Below the pieces are notes generated by a model. That model was given only the letters and a program-made list of their open reading frames with translations, did not search any database and was not told where the DNA came from. The position numbers and the translations under genes were made by a program. From Anaerostipes sp. (GTDB lineage Bacteria; Bacillota; Clostridia; Lachnospirales; Lachnospiraceae), in the NCBI RefSeq assembly GCF_018381315.1, contig NZ_JAGZSD010000020.1, positions 1 through 64,000 on the forward strand: a stretch of 64,000 bases of DNA, read 5' to 3'. This document shows, in pieces, positions 1 to 7,465 of the stretch. Every line of letters begins with the position of its first letter. Position 1 is the first letter of the stretch.

Positions 1-11
1 CGCCAAATGCA

Positions 12-99
12 ATTTGCCACAGGCAAATAGATTCCTTGCGCATTTGTGCGCATCCTGCACGGAGTGCTTTTATTTCATAGGACGCACTTTCCTATGAAA
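12..99. repeat. run of three small hairpins, the last a recurrent intergenic hairpin
   Basis: Three hairpins follow one another: 12-28 (ATTTGCC arms, 3-nt loop), 37-52 (TGCGCA arms, 4-nt loop) and 73-99 (10-bp stem, loop CGCACTT). The third recurs near 56819-56845 with the same loop and a compensated stem change. It lies just beyond the terminator of the binding-protein gene on the minus strand. I see no coding potential. Its function is unknown; it could be an RNA processing or stability hairpin or a short dispersed repeat. Confidence 0.7.
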
Positions 100-104
100 C
101 GAAA

Positions 105-137
105 AACGAGGCGCCAGTATAACTTTGGCACCTCGTT
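105..137 (-). terminator. rho-independent terminator of the binding-protein gene
   Basis: AACGAGG at 105-111 pairs with CCTCGTT at 131-137, with further GCCA/TGGC pairing inside. On the minus strand the stem is followed by a run of T. It abuts the stop codon of the gene at 137-1141. Confidence 0.85.
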
Positions 138-1141
138 TATTTATTTTCATAGATCGCATATTCTTCTTCCGTCAGCTGAAAAGTCTCCGGATAGACGACA
201 GAAAGAAGGTATTCGTATGCTTCTTTCCACCTGCTGTTTGGCTTATACTGAAACAGTTCCTTCGGAAGTACAACAAAGTGCTTCTGAGTAACCGCTTTTA
301 AGTCCTCCCAGCCCGTCTTGGATGTCAGTTCCCTTTTGATCGTCTTCTCTGCAAGCTTCCGGTCCCCCATAGTTGTAACAAAAATATAATCAGGATCACT
401 GCGGTTAATTTCCTCCAGCGATACACCTGAGCCTTTCGTAAGCTTTTTATTTCCCGCTCCCACATTTTCAATGCCGATGTCTTTCAAAATTTCACATACC
501 ACATTTTCGTCTGTCTTTACTTTGATCCCTGTGGAATATGCCCTGAGAACCAATGCTTTCTGTTTCTTTCCTTTCGGCACCTGTTTCAGCAGGCTGTCGG
601 CCTCTTTTCTAACCTTCTCTCCATATTCCTCATAGCTGTCTTCTTCTCCGGTTACAGAAGTCATCTGCTTTAGTACCTCAAGGAAATCATCTAGTGTATT
701 CATCTTAACAACATAATAAGGGATATCCTCTTCTTTCAATTTGACTGCAACCTCCATCTGCTCTTCAATGCTTCCGGAGACCAGCACAAGGTCCGGTTTC
801 AGGGAAAGAATCGTATCAGCATCCGGATGTTTGACTGATCCGATATTCCTTATATCCTTTTTGTTAAGATTCTCATGAACTACCTCTTCTTCCAAAACAT
901 CCGAGGTAGCCCCGCATAATTCTCCGCCTGAAAGAAGCCATACGTCTGCCAAGGATGCCGACAATGCCACAACCCTCTCAGGCTCCTTCTTAACTTTCAC
1001 CCTGCGCCCATCGGAATCTTTCATTGTTGTATAAGACTCCTTCTTTGCCTGCTCCTGTTCCTTCTGCTTTCCATGCCGGCATGCTGCCAGAAACAGAACA
1101 GCAGACAGCAGCAAGACAGCTGCTCTGCACTTTCTCTTCAT
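137..1141 (-). CDS. ABC transporter substrate-binding lipoprotein (BtuF/FepB-like, cluster 8)
   Basis: A 334-residue exported solute receptor for an ABC importer of iron chelate, haem or cobalamin type. The N-terminus is a lipoprotein signal ending in LAAC, so Cys21 would be lipidated and the protein tethered outside the membrane. The rest has the class III binding fold: a lobe with 'ERVVALSASLADV', a 'KPDLVLVSGS' strand, a long linker helix, and a second lobe with 'DPDYIFVTTMG'. The usual permease and ATPase genes are not next to it here, so the ligand cannot be named. It has its own promoter and terminator and looks monocistronic. Confidence 0.8.
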   Translation of the reverse strand: MKRKCRAAVLLLSAVLFLAACRHGKQKEQEQAKKESYTTMKDSDGRRVKVKKEPERVVALSASLADVWLLSGGELCGATSDVLEEEVVHENLNKKDIRNIGSVKHPDADTILSLKPDLVLVSGSIEEQMEVAVKLKEEDIPYYVVKMNTLDDFLEVLKQMTSVTGEEDSYEEYGEKVRKEADSLLKQVPKGKKQKALVLRAYSTGIKVKTDENVVCEILKDIGIENVGAGNKKLTKGSGVSLEEINRSDPDYIFVTTMGDRKLAEKTIKRELTSKTGWEDLKAVTQKHFVVLPKELFQYKPNSRWKEAYEYLLSVVYPETFQLTEEEYAIYENK

Positions 1142-1177
1142 ATCCTGGTATTTTCCCCCTCACCAGCTTTTTTACTT

Positions 1178-1206
1178 ATTATATAGTATAACCGGAGGAG
1201 ACGCAA
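1178..1206 (-). promoter_or_regulatory. sigma-A type promoter for the binding-protein gene
   Basis: On the minus strand TTGCGT (1201-1206) and TATAAT (1178-1183) are separated by exactly 17 bp, a near-consensus housekeeping promoter about 40 bp before the ATG at 1141. Confidence 0.65.
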
Positions 1207-1262
1207 CCTTCACTGTCTGCCGTCAGCCTGCATGGTATCATTCCATACATGAAGCCTGGAAA

Positions 1263-2456
1263 TCATAAAGGTAAATCCTTCTTCTGGAATTTAACAGCAC
1301 CTGCGGCATAAAATACAACCGCAATTATGGCCAAAACTGCAAGCTTCCAGACAAATGATGTATTTACAGAAGCTGTGCCAATCGTTTCAATATTCTGTAC
1401 ATCAAATAATCCTACCAATGTTAATTTATTAAAAATCCCCAGTTCTTCTACCCCCATCCCGGCATTTACCATATTTTCAGAACCAAACATGCCTAATAAT
1501 GAAGCAAGAAAGAACCAGACGGCCAAACCTCCGCCGAAAGCCATAGAACGTTTGCTTTGGTTGAAAAGACAGCTTCCGAAATAACATATTCCCGCAACCG
1601 CTTCAACTAATATATACATGCCCACGTATGACATAATAATTCCTGCAATATTAACCTCATCAAAGAAAGCAAAGCTGGTAGCAATTTTCACACCGCACAC
1701 GGCAGTTATAATCAGCAGCGGTGCAGCAATCAGATAAACCGCCTGTGTAAATACAATGGCAGAGCGTTTTGTCGGTGTCGAAAGAACATAAGCCATTGAA
1801 CCTCTGTCTACCTGTTCTGAAACCAGAGAATTCGCAGTGATAACGATGAATAAAAAGAGAGGCAGCAAGCCTATGACAGTATAGTGCATTTGGTTCAACA
1901 TTGCTGTCGTGTCCATTTCGCTCATTTTTTCTATCATATCAGACGATATTCCCATTGTTTTAAACATCGTATTCATAAAATCTTCAATATTTAAATCCTT
2001 GCCGCTGAAACACCCTTTTGCGTCCTGCAGTGCATAAGTATATTCAAACTGGCGCACATAGGTGGAAACAGGAATATCAGAACCGGACAGCTTTTTACAT
2101 GTCTTTTCAAAATCTTTAACACTTAATTCCTTATCTGTCTTTTTGTTCATCATATCAAAAGCAGTTTGATACACCGCTTTGTTTTTTGTGCTGTTAAAAT
2201 CACTGTATGATAAATCTGTACCTGCCATTTTATTATAGGACTCCAGAACAAACAAATAGGAATAAAAATCCTTCTGGGTTTCCGCCGTTTCTTCTGTTGC
2301 CGGTGCTGTAGCCATGATGCTGGAGGCATAATTAATCACAGTTGTCATTAAACACATAATAATCAAAACCGCAATCAAAAGCACACGGTTGCTCTTAACT
2401 GACTGTTTCATTAAAGGCATAGAAAATAATTTTGTTGTTTTATTGTTAGCTTCCAT
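1263..2456 (-). CDS. ABC-2 type transporter permease
   Basis: A 397-residue membrane protein. One transmembrane helix lies near residues 25-45, followed by a long extracytoplasmic region (about 60-185), then five or more hydrophobic helices to the C-terminus. It carries the 'DRGSMAYVLSTPTKRSAIV' type cytoplasmic segment typical of ABC-2 exporter permeases. The start abuts the end of the upstream ATPase gene with no gap. With the two ATPases before it, it would form an exporter, probably for drugs, lipids or peptides; the substrate is unknown. Confidence 0.8.
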   Translation of the reverse strand: MEANNKTTKLFSMPLMKQSVKSNRVLLIAVLIIMCLMTTVINYASSIMATAPATEETAETQKDFYSYLFVLESYNKMAGTDLSYSDFNSTKNKAVYQTAFDMMNKKTDKELSVKDFEKTCKKLSGSDIPVSTYVRQFEYTYALQDAKGCFSGKDLNIEDFMNTMFKTMGISSDMIEKMSEMDTTAMLNQMHYTVIGLLPLFLFIVITANSLVSEQVDRGSMAYVLSTPTKRSAIVFTQAVYLIAAPLLIITAVCGVKIATSFAFFDEVNIAGIIMSYVGMYILVEAVAGICYFGSCLFNQSKRSMAFGGGLAVWFFLASLLGMFGSENMVNAGMGVEELGIFNKLTLVGLFDVQNIETIGTASVNTSFVWKLAVLAIIAVVFYAAGAVKFQKKDLPL

Positions 2457-3359
2457 TTATCTGCACTCCTTTTCATAAATGTTTCTAAAATACTGTTCTA
2501 ACGAAAGATGTTCTTCATGCAGCGAAGCCACAGAATATTGATTTAACTGCTTAAACAGTTCATTCACTTCTTTTTTGGGTAAAACCACTGTACAGTACAT
2601 TTTCTCATCATCCCTGTCCTCAACTTCTTCCCGCCTGCTGACAAACTCTGAATACTCACTTCTCTTTTCAAAAGCAATATGAAAAGTTTTTGTATCCCAG
2701 TGCCTGAGCTGATACAAGCCGAGAGTATCTATGATCTTACCGCCTTTGATCATCGCCACCCTGTCGCATACCTCTTCAATCTCTTCAAATATATGGCTTG
2801 ACATAAAGATTGTATGGCCCTTTGCTTTCTCTTCCCGAATCAGCTCCAAAAACGATTCCCTCATAAGGGGATCTAACCCCGTTGTAGGCTCATCTAAAAT
2901 CAAAATATCCTTATTTCCCATTAAAGCAGCTACAATCGCTGTTTTCTGTTTCATTCCTTTCGACATCCGTTTTAAGTCTGCTGTAGGGTCCAGCTGGAGA
3001 AGCTTAATTAAATGATTCATATAGGCAAAATCTGTTACATGAAGATATTCAGCCTGTAATTTAAGAAAATCAGTACCTGTAGGAAGTGAAGGAAAAGCAA
3101 TCTCTCCGGGCACATAGCTTACATGTTTCATTAAATCACTGGAATGTTTCCACGAGTCACAGCCATGGATGAATGCATTTCCGGAATCGGGTTTTATGAA
3201 ACCCATGATGTGGCGGATGGTTGTTGTCTTTCCGGCACCATTAGTTCCGACAAATCCAAAGACTTCTCCTCTGCCGACATCTAAGTTAATATCAAAGATA
3301 CCCCGTCCATGCCCATAATCTTTTGTTAAATGGTTTACATTTATTAAATAATCAGACAT
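2457..3359 (-). CDS. ABC transporter ATP-binding protein (second of pair)
   Basis: A 300-residue nucleotide-binding subunit. Visible motifs are Walker A GTNGAGKTT near residue 38, signature SKGMKQ, Walker B ILILDEP, and the switch His in 'MSSHIFEE'. The C-terminal 90 residues are the variable tail found in CcmA/bacitracin-exporter-like ATPases. The start codon overlaps the upstream stop as TAATG, so translation is probably coupled. It is clearly a paralogue of the ATPase just upstream; both share the opening 'LTKDYGHGRG'. The pair may work as a heterodimer with the single permease. Confidence 0.85.
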   Translation of the reverse strand: MSDYLINVNHLTKDYGHGRGIFDINLDVGRGEVFGFVGTNGAGKTTTIRHIMGFIKPDSGNAFIHGCDSWKHSSDLMKHVSYVPGEIAFPSLPTGTDFLKLQAEYLHVTDFAYMNHLIKLLQLDPTADLKRMSKGMKQKTAIVAALMGNKDILILDEPTTGLDPLMRESFLELIREEKAKGHTIFMSSHIFEEIEEVCDRVAMIKGGKIIDTLGLYQLRHWDTKTFHIAFEKRSEYSEFVSRREEVEDRDDEKMYCTVVLPKKEVNELFKQLNQYSVASLHEEHLSLEQYFRNIYEKECR

Positions 3360-4270
3360 TATTTTACCTCCTCGAATTTACGGTCTTCCTTATAGAACTG
3401 CATGAAATAGTCCTCCAAAGTAAACGGAAATTCATGAAAGTCTGCTACATTCAGATCAGAAATATCTTCCATTAATTGATTGATTTTATCGTCTGCAACA
3501 TGAACTCTTGCTCTTATTTTCTCCGGATTTTTAGAAGCAAAATTATACGGCTGTTTGACAAACTCATTGTAAGACGCCTTATCTTCAAACGTTATACGGT
3601 ACACATTATCCCGTTTCTCTTTTAATGCATCCTTCTGAAATTCTGAAACAATACGTCCGTTTTTTATAATCGCTATTCTGTCGCAGGCTGCATCTACTTC
3701 ATGGAAAATATGCGATGACAAAAAGATTGTTTTCCCTTTCTCTTTTTCAGAACGAATAAAGTCAATAAACACTTCCTGCATGACAGGATCCAGCCCGGAA
3801 GTCGGTTCATCCAGTATCAGAATATCTGGATCATGGAGAAATGCAACCACAACTGCCAATTTTCGTTTAACTCCCAAGCTCATCTTTTTTGTATCAATAT
3901 TTGGATCTAATTCAAATTTATTAAGCAGCATTTTACAGCGGTCATCACTTTTTACATGCCTTATCTGCATTATCATTTTTATAAATTCTGCTCCTGTTAT
4001 TCCGGCAGGCAATGCTATTTCCCCTGGAAGATACCCGACAGAAGTCTGCAAAATGGCTGCATTCTCCCAGCTGTTTTGATTTAATATCTTTGTCTCTCCC
4101 TTCTGCGGTTTGGAAAATCCCATAAGATGGCGGATGGTTGTTGTCTTTCCGGCACCGTTGGGGCCGAGGAATCCATAGCATTCTCCTTTCTTTACTGAAA
4201 GGTTGATATCAAATACTCCTCTGCCATGCCCATAATCTTTTGTCAAATGGACAGCTTCAATATTTGTCAT
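3359..4270 (-). CDS. ABC transporter ATP-binding protein (first of pair)
   Basis: A 303-residue ABC ATPase with Walker A GPNGAGKTT, signature SLGVKRK (a weak LSGGQ), Walker B ILILDEP and 'LSSHIFHEVD'. It is the first gene of a three-gene exporter operon (ATPase, ATPase, permease) transcribed away from a TetR-family gene. The 162-bp divergent intergenic region holds a perfect 7+1+7 palindrome. The divergent layout suggests TetR control and drug-inducible export; this is inference from context. Confidence 0.85.
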   Translation of the reverse strand: MTNIEAVHLTKDYGHGRGVFDINLSVKKGECYGFLGPNGAGKTTTIRHLMGFSKPQKGETKILNQNSWENAAILQTSVGYLPGEIALPAGITGAEFIKMIMQIRHVKSDDRCKMLLNKFELDPNIDTKKMSLGVKRKLAVVVAFLHDPDILILDEPTSGLDPVMQEVFIDFIRSEKEKGKTIFLSSHIFHEVDAACDRIAIIKNGRIVSEFQKDALKEKRDNVYRITFEDKASYNEFVKQPYNFASKNPEKIRARVHVADDKINQLMEDISDLNVADFHEFPFTLEDYFMQFYKEDRKFEEVK

Positions 4271-4323
4271 TTTATTTCACTCCTAGCTTCAATATATTTG
4301 CTTATCACAACACACTTTTTTAT

Positions 4324-4354
4324 GATTGAAATTCAATCCAACACGTTGTATCAT
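4324..4354. promoter_or_regulatory. TetR operator candidate and tetR promoter
   Basis: GATTGAA-A-TTCAATC (4324-4338) is a perfect inverted repeat in the divergent region. Inside it, TTGAAA (4326-4331) is 17 bp from TATCAT (4349-4354), a reasonable promoter for the TetR gene. An operator overlapping the -35 would give autorepression and could also cover the exporter promoter. Confidence 0.55.
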
Positions 4355-4432
4355 GATTATAGTTCTGCAAAACTAACTTATCAACCACCAGATATATTGA
4401 AACTGTCGGATCATTATGAGGAGAATTTTATT

Positions 4433-5014
4433 ATGAGAAAACATCCGGAAGTGACTGCCAGAACACGGCAGTGCTTTATCGATTCTTTTTGGAATTTGTT
4501 ATCCAAAAACAAATTGAGTAAAATCACAGTAAGCTCTATTACCAAAGAAGCTGGCTATAACAGAGGGACTTTTTATGAATACTTTAAAGATATACCAGAC
4601 TTGCTGGAACAGATTGAAGATGAACTTATGGACGATCTGATCGATCAGGTTACCGAAAAATTCAGCAGAGGATGTCCTTATAATTTGCAGATCCTTTCCC
4701 AGGAATGCGCCTCCATTTTGGTACAGTTTGATGATAAGCTTTTTTATCTCCTCAGTGAATATGGAGATTCTTCTTTTTCTTATCGTTTCAAAAACAGATT
4801 CATTAATGAAATAACAAATCTTTTTGATTTCGGGGCAAAAGACCGCTATAAAGATTATATTGTAAACTTTTGTTATTCTGCTCTGATCGGAATCAGGCTT
4901 CATTGGTACGAAACCGGCAAACAGCTGGGTTTTGACGAAGTAGTCAGTGTTACACAAGGTTTAATCGCTACCGGTTTGTTTGGCTTTACCGGCCAGGACT
5001 ATGTTAAGTCATGA
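4433..5014 (+). CDS. TetR/AcrR family transcriptional regulator
   Basis: About 193 residues. I start at the ATG at 4433, because GAGGAG (4418-4423) is well placed for it and the reading frame upstream is hydrophobic and non-homologous. The N-terminal helix-turn-helix reads 'ITVSSITKEAGYNRGTFYEYFKDIPDLLEQI', a typical TetR DNA-binding domain; the C-terminal ligand domain is variable. It is divergent from the three-gene ABC exporter, so it is probably that exporter's repressor and senses an exported compound. Confidence 0.85.
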   Translation: MRKHPEVTARTRQCFIDSFWNLLSKNKLSKITVSSITKEAGYNRGTFYEYFKDIPDLLEQIEDELMDDLIDQVTEKFSRGCPYNLQILSQECASILVQFDDKLFYLLSEYGDSSFSYRFKNRFINEITNLFDFGAKDRYKDYIVNFCYSALIGIRLHWYETGKQLGFDEVVSVTQGLIATGLFGFTGQDYVKS

Positions 5015-5055
5015 AATGATTCCCTGCGCATCAGAAACCTCTATGCAAGAAAAAA

Positions 5056-5082
5056 ACTGCCGCACTTTATTAGTGCGGCAGT
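5056..5082 (-). terminator. terminator of the aroQ operon
   Basis: ACTGCCGCACT pairs with AGTGCGGCAGT (11-bp perfect stem, 5-nt loop), and the minus strand continues with seven T residues. It sits between the convergent TetR and dehydroquinase genes. Confidence 0.9.
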
Positions 5083-5101
5083 CCATTATGAACCTTTTAG
5101 A

Positions 5102-5551
5102 TTATTTACCTTCTCTTTGAAACATCTCTGCAAAAGCCTTGACCGCAAGTGTATAAGCAGACTCTCCCATACCGGCAATCATTCCTGCTGCAACAGGTGC
5201 AATCACTGAATGTGACCGAAAGCTTTCCCTGTTGAATATATTCGACATGTGTACTTCCAGAATCGGGCACTCTAAAATTTCCAGTGCATCATGGATTGCA
5301 TAATTATAATGGGTCCATGCCCCTGGATTTATGATCACCCCATCGTACTTTTCATAGAATACCTGATGAATTTTATCAACCATTTCGCCTTCATGGTTTG
5401 TCTGAAAGGTATCCACCCGGATTCCCTCTTCTTCTGCTGTCTTTCCAATCAATTCATTGATCTGCTCTAATGTAATAGTTCCATACTGTTTTGGGTCACG
5501 CTTTCCATACATATTGTGATTCACACAGTGGAGCATCATCACTTTTTTCAT
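5102..5551 (-). CDS. aroQ: type II 3-dehydroquinate dehydratase-like protein
   Basis: 149 residues, normal length for type II dehydroquinases, which interconvert 3-dehydroquinate and 3-dehydroshikimate by anti elimination. The catalytic set is present: the Arg in YGKRDP, Tyr in QYG, Asn and His in 'INPGAWTHYN', 'EVHMSN', and both Arg in 'NRESFRSHS'. The usual N-terminal NGPNLN reads HCVNHN, so the catalytic Asn is kept but the Gly-Pro before it is lost; 'ALRDA' reads AIHDA. It is the last gene of a six-gene catabolic-looking operon, not a biosynthetic aro cluster. It may act on dehydroquinate or a related ring acid. Confidence 0.8.
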   Translation of the reverse strand: MKKVMMLHCVNHNMYGKRDPKQYGTITLEQINELIGKTAEEEGIRVDTFQTNHEGEMVDKIHQVFYEKYDGVIINPGAWTHYNYAIHDALEILECPILEVHMSNIFNRESFRSHSVIAPVAAGMIAGMGESAYTLAVKAFAEMFQREGK

Positions 5552-5566
5552 TTTACTGTTCCTCCG

Positions 5567-5944
5567 TTATTCCTCTATCCATGGTTCTTTTTCTATAATC
5601 TCTCTCAGCACGTCATTTTTACCGGCGATAACTTCAATACATATACCGCTTGGAAGGGCAAACCAATTATGTCCCTGAGGCAGTTCTTTTACACCTCTGG
5701 CATAGGCTTTTTCCAGTACCCTCTCTATATCTTCGGTCATGATGCCCATATGGTCTGCACGCCCTTCTGCCCCCTCAAAATCAGGCACCTCATTTAACTG
5801 AATTCCCGCATGAAGCCACACTTTTCTGTTGGGCACCTCTCCCAACTGCATGCGCACCGGCATGTCAAATACTTCTTTAAAGAAATCAATATGCCAGTCC
5901 AGATCTGTGACACGAAGTGCCATATGTTCTAAATATGAAGCCAT
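5567..5944 (-). CDS. VOC (glyoxalase/dioxygenase fold) protein
   Basis: 125 residues with a single vicinal-oxygen-chelate domain made of paired beta-alpha-beta-beta-beta units. Candidate metal ligands are His7, His65 ('ADHMGI') and Glu104 ('ICIEVIAG'). VOC members include glyoxalases, epimerases, dioxygenases and C-C lyases, so family alone does not give the reaction. In an anaerobe an epimerase, isomerase or lyase is more likely than an oxygenase. It lies 15 bp upstream of the aroQ-like gene and 9 bp after the dehydrogenase gene, tightly co-transcribed. Confidence 0.75.
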   Translation of the reverse strand: MASYLEHMALRVTDLDWHIDFFKEVFDMPVRMQLGEVPNRKVWLHAGIQLNEVPDFEGAEGRADHMGIMTEDIERVLEKAYARGVKELPQGHNWFALPSGICIEVIAGKNDVLREIIEKEPWIEE

Positions 5945-5953
5945 AAATTCCTC

Positions 5954-6907
5954 CTATTTTTCCAAAGCCGGTTCGTATTCCAGCAAATACTTCTCAATTC
6001 CGCGCACACAGGTCACCAACGTTTGATTTACCGGTGTAGGAATTCCATATTTTTTACCCCAGGCTACAACTGAACCGTTAATAAAATCTATTTCTGTCGG
6101 TCTTTTTAATTCAAGACTCTGAAGTATTGATGTCTTAAATGTTCCCGGAAGTCCTTCGCTGGCAGCATACCACGGATATTCCGGATCTTCAGATTTCAGC
6201 TTAACACCTGCGGCTTTCGCCACATCAATTCCTTCCTGGACAGCAGCAACTGCTGTCTCTCTGATATAGTCTTCCTCATATAACGGACCATAAGGGAGTC
6301 TGGTGATGCCGCAAAGTGCACCTGCTGCAACATTGATTAAAAGTTTGTCCCAAATCAATCCTTTAATGTTGCCGCTTACTTCACAGAGCAGCCCTGCTTT
6401 ATTGAATTCCTCACATACTGCCTTAATCCTGTCCGTAATCTCTCCAGTCAATTCTCCGATATAAGTATATTTTCCCTTTACTCCCGCACTGACATATCCT
6501 GGTTCAAGCAGGCGTCCTCCCACATAAGTCTTTCCGCTGATCACATTATCTTCTCCGATAACCTCCGCAATCGTTTCCTCATTTCCCAGGCCGTTCTGAA
6601 GAGACATGACAAGTGTTTCAGGGCCGATGACATTGGTTTCCTTAAGCTGGGCAACCGCCTCTTTTGTTGCAAAAGATTTCACAAGCACAATCACTAAATC
6701 CGCCGGTCCAATCCCTTCTGCTGATGTCCTGGCATCGACTTTTACGAACCATTCATCCTTTTCATCAGTCATTTTCAGCCCATCTTTATTGATTGTGTCA
6801 ATATGCTCTTTCCACTGGTCCACAAAGTAAACTTCTGATCCCCCCTGTGCTAAAGTACCACCGATAGTACTGCCAAGTGATCCCGTTCCTAACATACAAA
6901 TCTTCAT
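5954..6907 (-). CDS. ketopantoate reductase family (ApbA/PanE) 2-oxoacid reductase
   Basis: 317 residues with an N-terminal NAD(P) fold (GTGSLG at 7-12) and a C-terminal helical domain containing 'WDKLLINVA' and 'RPTEIDFINGSVV', the two signature blocks of ketopantoate reductases. The family reduces 2-oxoacids to 2-hydroxyacids or the reverse. No panB or panC is nearby, and the operon also encodes a CoA-transferase and a hydratase. A role in catabolism of a hydroxy/oxo acid is therefore more likely than pantothenate synthesis. Confidence 0.8.
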   Translation of the reverse strand: MKICMLGTGSLGSTIGGTLAQGGSEVYFVDQWKEHIDTINKDGLKMTDEKDEWFVKVDARTSAEGIGPADLVIVLVKSFATKEAVAQLKETNVIGPETLVMSLQNGLGNEETIAEVIGEDNVISGKTYVGGRLLEPGYVSAGVKGKYTYIGELTGEITDRIKAVCEEFNKAGLLCEVSGNIKGLIWDKLLINVAAGALCGITRLPYGPLYEEDYIRETAVAAVQEGIDVAKAAGVKLKSEDPEYPWYAASEGLPGTFKTSILQSLELKRPTEIDFINGSVVAWGKKYGIPTPVNQTLVTCVRGIEKYLLEYEPALEK

Positions 6908-6993
6908 AAAAAACTCCTTTGCTTCTTTAATTATTATTTATTATATCCTCTTTACTGGCTTTTTTGTATATTTGTATCTGTCAGAAATGCAGT

Positions 6994-7446
6994 TTAACTC
7001 TCTTCTTCCAAAGGGAAAAATTTCAGAATATGTGTCGCTGCAACCACGATATCACCGTGCTGGTTGAAGATCTCCAGCTTTGAATATGTTTTATTTGTTT
7101 CTTCCTCAATCCGGTCCACTGTATATCTGCACGTTAATGTATCACCAAAAAAGACCGGCTTAATGAATCTTAATCTGTCATATCCATAAGAGGCACTTGG
7201 CACCGGTGATTTTACCTGCTCCTGAATCTTGGTTGACGCTGTACATCCAATGGCAAATGTCAGTATTCCATGGACGATCCTCGTCCCATACATGGTTTTT
7301 TTCATAAATTCTTCATTAAAATGCATCTGGCTGTAATCAGCCGTGATCCCTCCGAACAGGTACACATCTGTCTCTGTGACTGTTTTTGAAAACTCCGCTG
7401 TGTCTCCGATATGCAATGGAATTTCTACTTTTTTTATACTGCTCAT
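6994..7446 (-). CDS. MaoC-like hot-dog acyl-CoA dehydratase/hydratase
   Basis: 150 residues with a single hot-dog fold. The (R)-enoyl-CoA hydratase motif is 'ADYSQMHFNEEFMKK' followed by 'TRIVHGILT'; the catalytic Asp37 and His42 are present, although the intervening Asn-Pro of the usual DxNPxH motif is Ser-Gln. It would add or remove water across a CoA-linked double bond. It sits directly after the CoA-transferase gene, so its substrate may be the CoA ester that enzyme makes. Confidence 0.8.
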   Translation of the reverse strand: MSSIKKVEIPLHIGDTAEFSKTVTETDVYLFGGITADYSQMHFNEEFMKKTMYGTRIVHGILTFAIGCTASTKIQEQVKSPVPSASYGYDRLRFIKPVFFGDTLTCRYTVDRIEEETNKTYSKLEIFNQHGDIVVAATHILKFFPLEEES

Positions 7447-7465
7447 AATCTTTCTCCTTCTATTA

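Noticed and set aside
4499..4957. 152-codon minus-strand frame opposite tetR
   Set aside because: The plus strand encodes a well-formed TetR protein with a good ribosome site.
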